A stretch of DNA of 64,000 nt, taken from contig JAGVSM010003931.1 in assembly GCA_022494885.1 (NCBI GenBank), positions 62,001-126,000 of the forward strand. The letters run 5' to 3'. The stretch's first letter is position 1; every line of letters starts with the position of its first letter. This stretch comes from Micrasema longulum (taxonomy: Eukaryota > Arthropoda > Insecta > Trichoptera > Brachycentridae). Of the stretch, positions 57,201-64,000 are shown one piece after another. Both the position numbers and the translations under genes were made by a program. Under the pieces are notes generated by a model. The model saw nothing but the letters and a program-made list of their open reading frames with translations. It made no database searches and was not told where the DNA came from.

Positions 57201-60035
57201 TCAAGGCATGTCTATGTAATAATATGTCAATCGTACCCGGCATTGAATAAAATACACCGGGCTTAAGAAAGAGACTGTCGGCCTAATCCGTTAACTTCAT
57301 CTTTGCAGAGCATCGTCTTTGTCATTCATTCCATGCGACGGAGGCGACGCTCTACAAGTCGGCAGTCTCTTTCTTAAGCCCGATGTACTTTACTATTTGC
57401 CGGGTACTGTATTCAGTTCAAACATTCTCCCGATTGAGCTTAAATCGAGAAATTATGTTCATGCTTAAATTTTACAGCTGCCTCCCAGTGATTTCTTGAA
57501 CAAAGGGATCCCTTACAACTTCGCAAATTTTCCCGTCTATGAAAAGATGATCATAAATGGATACCTCTATTGGACAAGTACGCTTTTGGTGGTAAATCCT
57601 TTGGTGCTGAGGTTAGGTGGTAGAACTTCTATGACCAATCTCGGAACAGGCTTATGGTTCAAGTATGGATCCGCATACACTGAGATCCCCACCAGCGAGA
57701 CTGTTATTGCTTCCACTACCAAATACAACAAGCAGAACTGCCTTCCTAATATGGGTAAGCATGACATGGATATGAGTGATTTACAATTAAATAGACTCGT
57801 TACAAGCGCCTGATATATGAAATTTTAATTGGTGGGTATTTGCCTTCCTTCTCTAACTAATTTTCATTGTAATCCGACGTGACTCTACGAAAATGCTTTC
57901 ATTACACTGGAACAGTAGAAAACATTTCGTAAAAACATTCCAATTTATAGACTAATACCCGTATGCAGAGACAAAACTTAAGGTGAGGAAAGTACATTCT
58001 AATTTCAAATGCAGAGAATAATCCGAAGGTGAAGACAATAGAATGTACTCTCCTCAGAATGTACTCTCCTCAGAATGTACTTTCCTCACCTTGACAAACG
58101 TCAAGGTGAGGAATGTACATTCTATTGTCTTTACCTTCGGGTTATTCTGTGCATTTGAAATTAGAATGTACTTTCCTCACCTTACGTTTTGTCTCTGCAT
58201 ACGGGTATAAGTATATCTGTATCTGAACGGACAAACCGCGGGAATCAAAATGAACGAAATGTTCGGAAAACAAGATTTTGTTTGTGCGATTTATAACTTT
58301 AAAACCAAATTAGATATTTTCAACCCACAAAGAACTTTCATTGAAATAATATTTTTTTGGAAAATACTAATTTATATTAAAATAGTGCATTTGAGACTTG
58401 TGATGTTTTTTGCACTAAGACAAAATGAACTTCAGATTTTCATTTCAACTTAAAAAAGCATTTTTACAACAAAAGTGAACTTTAATGTTTTATTCACGAA
58501 TAAAATAGCTCATTGCGATAATTTAAACGGACAAATGATGGACGTTTGTGTTTTTTTCTCTAAGGTACAGATCTAATTTGTTATTTTAAAGTACATTTTT
58601 CACAATTTTAAAGTACATAAATACTACTATAACGATGGCTACTTTCTGATAAAAATCCTGAAAAATTAAATTTAATGGGGATAAGTCGGCGTCGTAGTAT
58701 GGTGATTGGCGCATTCGCCCACCATGCTTGAAGTCCCGGGTTCGATTCCTGGCAGGGTTGATATGAAATATTTATTTAAAAGCTTTTATACCGAAGTATT
58801 TCACCGTTTCTGGACTGGTACCTGACGCATAAGAGTGATCGTATTACCTTATGTAACAGATGACCAAATTACGCTGCATTTGGTGTTCCGATGTAGTGTT
58901 CTATGCACCGTCGGGTGCGGATAGGGAATGATGATGATGAAATAATAACCGTATTTTTTGGACCGTAAGACGCACTTGTTTACTCTAAATTCAAGCGAAA
59001 ATTGGGGTGCGTCTTATGGTCCGATGCGTCTTATCGTCCGCAAAATACGGTACAATGACAGCTGTCAGCTAGTTTCGTAACTATAGTAACGAATTACAGA
59101 GAAAAAAATATAAACGTGTGCATAATATTTCTTACATTAATAATGAGGAACTTTAGCCCTACGGGAGATTGGATACAATAAATGTTTTCTTGCGCGCGTT
59201 AAAAATTGGAGCGATAAATAAAGACGTCACCGGTTCATATGAATCAACCAATGAAGAGAGAGTTATGGAAGATTTCCGGTTTGCTTGCCATGAATGGACC
59301 AATGGGCAGAACTGAACCTCTGATGTCACACGCGGAGTTGTTTCAGAAATTCAAAACCTAACAAAATCTCAGCGCTGATAATACGAATACATAAAAATTG
59401 AAATTTGTCTTAGTTTAATAGTTGATGAACAAATAGAAAAATAACCAGTGAACTTCTTCATTGCATATGTATCGTGATTTTCTACATCATTTTATAAAAT
59501 TGTTAAGGCAATACAATATTTGAGCTATCTTATAAAGGAATAACGAATCTATTTATTTCCCGTCAGTGGATGGATAGCAACGAATGATGCAGAATATAAT
59601 TATATCGTATAATTTATCTAATCTTTATGATTTTCGTTTTAAGGTACTCACTACTTCTACAACGCCAATGAGAATGCTTCTTGTTCCGATCTAGAGCCCT
59701 GGTTCTTGTTAGTCAAGAACGGGAGCCTCCATGGAGTCGGTTACCAGGTGTTCGGCAAGACCACTCCGGTAGACAGAGACTGGTACGACAAGGTGTCCAA
59801 GCAAGCCACGGAAATGACATTCCCCACTGGGGCCAAGTGCCTTTCGGACTGGACTGTAAAATATGGAGTCATATCTATCCACGTGTACTTTGAAGAGAAA
59901 CCTTGGGAGATCGATTGTGACCAGGCCAAGGACAGCATTGTACCTATCAAGGGATTAAGTAAGATTATACTTGATAGCCTATATTCAAACGCTGATCTAC
60001 AGGCTAAAACGAGGAAGTTAATTCGTGGATGGTGA
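51155..60035 (+). CDS. secreted protein of unknown function, four exons, 317 aa
   Basis: Exons 51155-51212, 55431-55657, 57478-57754 and 59644-60035 join in phase (1/2, 0, 1/2) to 318 codons including the stop. Residues 1-17 form a signal peptide (Lys2, Ile/Leu core, CVSA before the likely cut). The mature part has six cysteines (71, 80, 183, 201, 253, 279), enough for three disulfides, and N-glycosylation sequons at 21, 45, 198 and 213. Striking blocks are IAGVQIALP, YWTSTLLVV, NKQNCLPNMG followed by THYFYN, and EPWFLLVKNGSLHGVGYQ. I have an impression of similar extracellular proteins in other invertebrates but cannot name a family or function. Each exon is GC-richer than its introns. The introns hold a LINE, a Penelope-like repeat and several MITEs. 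Confidence 0.85.
51490..52180. mobile_element. Penelope-like repeat inserted in the LINE
   Basis: GTAGAATTCCATATTTAATT at 51519-51538 resembles GTAGAACTCCATATTTAAAC of the 18.5-kb hairpin. A hammerhead-like core lies at 51651-51618 on the minus strand. The rest is AT-rich. It splits the LINE RT frame. Confidence 0.45.
51618..51651 (-). ncRNA. hammerhead-like core
   Basis: Minus strand TTGAAAATGTC, loop CTAACAA, GACGAAAC, then GCGTCACA. Its GTC/GAC helix covaries with GCC/GGC at 18.7 kb. Confidence 0.4.
53985..54115. repeat. interspersed repeat family D, copy 2
   Basis: TTATTTATTTAATGCCTGGC, CGCCATAACCAGTACACCAT and CTCCAGTCGATTTACTTTTG correspond to 24.24-24.36 kb. Confidence 0.4.
54165..54300 (+). 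mobile_element. tRNA-derived SINE, decayed
   Basis: GATTCCGTGGCTAGTGTTGC (A box-like) and AGTTTGAACCCTC (weak B box), about 45 bp apart. Confidence 0.5.
54290..55060. repeat. interspersed repeat family B, copy 4
   Basis: AAATATTTGGGTAAATTATA, AATAAATGTCAATCCTTGAT, TTTTACCGTGCCGTTTAGAT and TTCAGCTCTACGGGAAATTG are family B blocks in order. Confidence 0.65.
55431..55657 (+). CDS. secreted-protein exon 2
   Basis: ATTTCAG acceptor, GCG|GTAAGT donor. Codes NWTQIRVKFAFSG, FWRLNNTMDD, CLSQKDVRFCGLYD and GYIAGVQIA. Confidence 0.88.
55660..57230. other. intron 2 of the secreted-protein gene
   Basis: Mostly AT-rich. AAGGGCGGGCATATTGCCTT near 56012 and TAGCGCCATTTTTGTGAAAA near 56797 look like reverse LINE tails. 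ACGTCTTGCAGCTACAGAGC occurs twice (56857, 56939). Confidence 0.5.
57233..57407. mobile_element. MITE, 175 bp, about 50-bp TIRs
   Basis: GTACCCGGCATTGAATAAAA is followed by CGGGCTTAAGAAAGAGACTG. The right end inverted reads GTACCCGGCAAATAGTAAAG and the same CGGGCTTAAGAAAGAGACTG. Lies 70 bp before exon 3 of the secreted-protein gene. Confidence 0.8.
57478..57754 (+). CDS. secreted-protein exon 3
   Basis: TTTTACAG acceptor, ATGG|GTAAGC donor. Codes LPPSDFLNKGIPYNF, YLYWTSTLLVVNP, LGTGLWFKYGS and NKQNCLPNM. Confidence 0.88.
57955..58208. mobile_element. palindromic MITE, 254 bp
   Basis: Arms begin ATACCCGTATGCAGAGACAA and end with the complement. They include AAGGTGAGGAAAGTACATTC and GAAGACAATAGAATGTAC. 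The centre repeats TCAGAATGTACTCTCC. Confidence 0.82.
58685..58940 (+). mobile_element. tRNA-derived SINE, complete-looking
   Basis: Head GTCGTAGTATGGTGATTGGC (A box) and CCCGGGTTCGATTCCTGGCA (B box). Body GATATGAAATATTTATTTAA and GGTACCTGACGCATAAGAGT, ending GGAATGATGATGATGA. Reference copy for this window's SINE family. Confidence 0.8.
58948..59051. mobile_element. palindromic MITE, 104 bp
   Basis: ACCGTATTTTTTGGACCGTA and GACGCAC on the left; GTGCGTCTTATGGTCCG, then GTCCGCAAAATACGGT on the right. Abuts the SINE tail. Confidence 0.78.
59140..59500. repeat. interspersed repeat family B, copy 5
   Basis: AACTTTAGCCCTACGGGAGA, GAAGATTTCCGGTTTGC and TCAGCGCTGATAATACGAAT. Confidence 0.65.
59644..60035 (+). 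CDS. secreted-protein exon 4 (terminal)
   Basis: TTTTAAG acceptor at 59637-59643. Codes THYFYNANENASCSD, EPWFLLVKNGSLHGVG, GAKCLSDWTVKYG, EIDCDQAKDS and ends KLIRGW with TGA. Confidence 0.9.
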
Positions 60036-60089
60036 TTTATCTCTGTTTTTGTATTTGATAATGCAATTTTACAATTTGCTTATTACTTA

Positions 60090-60095
60090 AATAAA
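60090..60095 (+). terminator. poly(A) signal AATAAA
   Basis: 55 bases after the secreted-protein stop codon. Confidence 0.7.
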
Positions 60096-60349
60096 ACAAG
60101 ATACGAAGCATAAAGTTCCTACATTAATATTACTGGACCTAAAAATAAAAATAATATAATATTATAACAACTTAAGTTTTCATCCCTTCATTATAATAAC
60201 GTGATATACCTTGTTAGTAATTATATCATACTAAAAATCTTATGAATTCCATTAAAATTATTTAAATTTTTTTGGGCATTGTTACGTAGTTTTTTGTAAC
60301 TTTATTATATTATCCTGAATCACCCTATTCTTATTGATAAAGGTGGAGG

Positions 60350-60800
60350 TTAGTGCTATGCAAGCTCTTGAAGTCACTGCGACCTGTGAAGATCGATTAT
60401 GACGGGTCCCCGTAAATAGTTCTCGCTCTCCAAGCCCAGGTTTTTTTTTTGTTGAAGGCGAGAGTTCTCAGTTTGCTAAGTCCCCCCTCTAAGCCCAGAT
60501 CCGTAAATTATAGGGTTAGGTAGGGGGCAAGCTCTTTAACATTCTCAGGTTTAACCAGTGGTCTCCCGAGGATGAGGCTCCTTTTATGATGTAAAGCATC
60601 ACATTCACATAGTGTTTCCTCATCTGCACTGCAGAACCTACATCTAGACGTTTCATAAAGGTTCATTCTAGCAATATGTTTGTTCAACCTGCAGTGCCCG
60701 GTAAAGGCTCTAAACCACCTTAGTATTGCTGATGCTCGATCGAAAGCCCAATAAATATCCCAGGGCTGATGAAAAAGTTGTTTATTTTGGCAGTTTTAGG
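60350..60800 (-). mobile_element. R1-like LINE ORF2 C-terminal fragment
   Basis: The minus strand reads RWFRAFTGHCRLNKHIARM, NLYETSRCRFCSADEETLC and ECDALHHKR, the Cys/His knuckle ending of R1-like ORF2. It lies 250 bp past the secreted-protein gene's poly(A) signal, on the other strand. Confidence 0.8.
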
Positions 60801-61074
60801 ATAGTCTAGTGGCTGGCAGTGGCGGCTGAAAGGGTATTAATGGGGGGTTCATTATTTTTTATACTAAAAAGGTACATTCGCATTTCACAATATTTTTAAC
60901 TAAATAAGTACACATGCATTTAACAGTAATTTCCCCAATTTTTTTTTTGTAAAAATGCATACCTATGTTTATATGGATGTTTCGATTATACTTAATTAAA
61001 CCTAAAACAAAGTAATCAAGTATTTGGTTTAAACCAACATTTTAGTGTATCAATATATGTTGTGAACCAGATAA

Positions 61075-62520
61075 TATTCCAGTAAAGGTATTGAAGCTCA
61101 TTAGTGACGATAATATTGACTACCTGCTGACGTTATTTAATGCTATTTATGACACAGGGGTTAACTGACTGGTTGAGACTGGAGACTGGTTGAGATCTAC
61201 TTTTGTGACATTGTCCAAAAAGCAGCACTAAAAAAAATGCAGTGACTACAGACTAATCAGTCTGATGAGTCATAAACTGAAATTGTTCCTTAAAATTATA
61301 CATGCGAGAATTCGGAATAAATGCGAACAGGATCTGGATGAACGCAGTTTGACTTTAGAAACGCTTTTGGTACAAGAGAGGCTTTATTAGCCATCAATGT
61401 TTTGCTGCAGAAGTGCCGTGATCAGAGAAAAGAGATTTTTGCATGTTTCATAGATTATGAGAAAGCATTTGACAGGGTAAAACATTCAAATTTGATGGAA
61501 ATGTTGAGGGAGTGTAATATAGACACCAAAGATCAATTGTTTATCCAAAACCTATACTGGTACCAAACAGTTGAAATCAGACGCGGAAACGAACTATCAG
61601 ATGCAATACTTATTCAGCGGGGAGTGCACAAGGTTGTAAACTGTCCCCTTTGCTTTTCAACTTGTATTCTGACTATGTTTTTAAGAAAGCGTTGAACAGC
61701 AATGAAAGAGGCCCGAAGATCAATGGAGTTGTAATCAACAATATCAGGTACACCGACGACACTGTTTTGCTGGCGGATACCATTGCCGATCTTCAGGAGT
61801 TGTTAAATAGTGTGAATGCATTTGGCGAACAACTGGGTCAAACAATTAATGTTGGCAAAACAAAATAAATAACATTTGGCCGCCTTGATAACTTCGCATT
61901 TTCTCTCAAATTAAAGGGCATTGACATTGAAAAGGTGGACACATTTAAATACCTCTAGCATTCTAACAGAGACCATCGACCCAGATATAGAAATTAAATG
62001 CAGAATTGAGACAGCAAGAGTTGCTTTTAATAAAATGAAACCCTCTTCTGCAATGCTAATCTCAACTTGAAAATAAGGCAAAGATTAGTAAAATGTTATG
62101 TGTGGTCTGTATTGTTGTATGGCTGTGAGACTTGGACTCTGAAAGTGAACACTATAAATAGGCTGGAGGCTTTTGAGATGTGGTGGCATCGCAGAATGCT
62201 TAAGATATCTTGGACAGACCTGATAACGAACTCAGAAGTCTTAAGTCGAGCTAGAACAAAGAGAGAACTCTTAACCACCACAAAAGTTCGTAAAATTTCA
62301 TATCTGGGGCATATAATGCGTGGAGAAAGTTACCACTTCCTTTATTTAATTTTGAAAGGCAAGATTGAGGGTCACAGAGAGGCTGGAAGAAGACAGATGT
62401 CCTGGCTGCGAAATATACGAGACTGGACTGGCTTCAGGACTGTGGAGCAGATTATCCGGGCAGCACAGGACAGGGAGACTTTTGCCAGAGTGATTGCCAA
62501 CATTGGAGATACCTGACAGG
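61075..62520 (+). mobile_element. RTE-like non-LTR retrotransposon, RT to C terminus
   Basis: Consecutive frames read IPVKVLKLISDDNIDYLLTL, SDYRLISLMSH, then FACFIDYEKAFDRVKHSNLM. The catalytic motif follows as YTDD (YADD normally) in NNIRYTDDTVLLADT, then the tail SVLLYGCETWTLKVNT, RRMLKISWTD and YLGHIMRGE. Several frameshifts and stops; 5' endonuclease missing. Confidence 0.85.
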
Positions 62521-62524
62521 GCAC

Positions 62525-63245
62525 AAAGAGAGATAAATATATGTTGTAATTTTCCAATTTCATTTGTATAATTGGGTCAAGTGCAATAAAATCAGGTAAT
62601 TGTAAGATATTCTTCACAGTATGTTAGGTTTGTGGGCTTTTTTAGTTTGACGGATCTGGAACATGGTTTAAGTTTTTATTGAAATTTGTCCACCGAGGAT
62701 TTCATAACCGCCGACGTGTCGTCGGGTAAATGCCGAAATCACAAATTTCCAATGATAATGTTTTGAGATGGGTTATACGGGTGTTTGGTAAAGAGCTGAA
62801 CCAAAAAAAAGGTAGGAGCCATTCGAAACTAATTTGTCATTGTGGCCCGTCACCAATTAAGTTTTTTTTGTTTTTTGTTGCCATTTTCACAGATTTTAAT
62901 CTTGTGCATTTAATTTTTTAAAAGTCTATAGTTGTATTGGCCTCAAATAAAGGAGATCACCTAGATTGGAAAAATTTTGATTTTGCCCGCCAACAAATAT
63001 CAACGCACTATTTATATAGAAATCAGCATTATGATTTTTTTTTATAACTATACCAAAGTTCTAAGTCAATTTTCTGAGAGTATATTAAGGTTTGAACATT
63101 TAACCTCAAAGTATTACTGAGCAAAGATGCAAAGCAGTTTTGTTTTGTCAAAAGTGTTTTATAAAGTGATGTAATGGTAGTTAATTAGAAGGAGGAAAAT
63201 AAAACAAACAAAAAAAAATACTGTAATAAATATTTTAATGTTATT
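62525..63245. other. AT-rich sequence, no gene recognised
   Basis: The open frame at 62730-62921 shows no domain. Confidence 0.4.
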
Positions 63246-63249
63246 CTAA

Positions 63250-63410
63250 TAGAATTAAGAATAGTCCAGAAGGAGAATAGAATCATATTTGAATACATCG
63301 GACTGTGTCCGAAAATCCCCCCACTTTGCCCCACTTTCACCAAGCACATTCGTGAAGTCGCCGCATAATGTTGCTTAATCAGAAAAAATATAATCAACAC
63401 AAATATTTTG
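63250..63410. mobile_element. partial copy of the 26.4-kb TIR element
   Basis: TAGAATTAAGAATAGTCCAG, GAATACATCGGACTGTGTCC and TGCCCCACTTTC match the left end of the 1019-bp element; the other end is missing. Confidence 0.7.
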
Positions 63411-63414
63411 TAGA

Positions 63415-64000
63415 ATTGGCTCTGCACTATATAGCCATTTTACTGGAATAAATAAAAAATAATAATAAAAAAAAAACATGAATTGTGCCGTATTAGGGGC
63501 GTGGTCAATGGAATGACCGTTTTCGCGGGAATTCAAAATTACAAATTTAAAAATATTTTTTTATTATTTGACAGTATTACATAGACCTCTTTTACCTAAA
63601 AAATGTAAAAAAAAGTGATATTTCTTTATTGGGAGCGAATTTTGGGGGGTCATTGACCCAATTTCCAAATTTTAATATTTTTTTACACCTTTATATTTAC
63701 AAAACAGCATACAAATCCCACAGAACTGTAGAATTATAATACATTCATATGTAGGTGCATAATAATTTGTAGTGAAGAACCCCTACGTCTTAAAATCAGT
63801 TTTCCATTATGTATTCAAAATATTTTTTATACAATACAATACATATACTTTTTGCCATTGAAAATTTTGTATAAAAACATCGTTTTGGCTGTGATTTTTT
63901 AAGAAAAAAGGTCGGAAGTGGATCTGTTAAGGCTACCTGGGGTGCTGTTCTAAACTACTCTCGCGGCACGAGAAAACAGCTTTTCTCGTGTATTTTTTAA
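63415..64000. other. AT-rich right edge, no gene recognised
   Basis: No splice-bounded open frames or repeat partners recognised. Confidence 0.4.

Noticed and set aside
58685..58760. tRNA gene on the plus strand
   Set aside because: Same tRNA-derived SINE head with a GATGATGATGA tail, so annotated as a SINE.

Overview
This is a eukaryotic, very AT-rich window that I read as insect nuclear DNA. The evidence is GT-AG introns, exons of animal-specific families (type II inositol-polyphosphate 5-phosphatase, THAP zinc finger), an arthropod TATA plus TCAGT initiator promoter, and dense remains of insect-type transposons. I cannot name the species. A beetle-like repeat flavour is only an impression.

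Four pieces of host genes are supported. (1) A minus-strand INPP5K-like inositol polyphosphate 5-phosphatase is reconstructed from its ATG at 13227 through six in-phase exons to 3585: 309 residues covering the whole catalytic domain. The C-terminal SKICH part is not seen; a phase-0, 90-nt candidate exon lies at 1098-1009. (2) A plus-strand THAP-domain gene at 17799-20809 has two exons and 461 aa, with the THAP domain split by the intron. (3) A minus-strand terminal exon at 32361-31969 codes a Ser/Gly/Pro-rich tail ending in a possible PDZ ligand. (4) A plus-strand secreted-protein gene at 51155-60035 has four exons, 317 aa, a signal peptide, six cysteines, a clean TATA/Inr promoter and a poly(A) signal. 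I do not know its family. A broken pair of coiled-coil exons at about 49.0-49.3 kb and a short GC-richer open stretch at 43.5 kb may be gene remnants.

Most of the rest is repeats: at least a dozen truncated non-LTR retrotransposons (RTE-, Jockey/CR1- and R1/I-like), a mariner transposase fragment, Penelope-like element ends, tRNA-derived SINEs, several palindromic MITE families, a 1.0-kb TIR element and tandem duplications. Many are nested, and some insertions carry readable target-site duplications.

The most unusual thing is a family of hairpin repeats (loci at 9.6, 11.9, 19.0, 30.7, 41.1, 44.5, 49.6 and 50.4 kb). The clean copies share one 5' end and a variable TTAAT-type 3' tail, and sit between target-site duplications of 9-14 bp, as retroposons do. 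Their two hairpin arms share copy-specific variants, so each copy's arms match each other better than they match other copies. That suggests fold-back synthesis or arm-to-arm conversion. A second signal is a set of hammerhead-like cores (GA-rich box, short helix, GAAA) beside Penelope-like C-termini.
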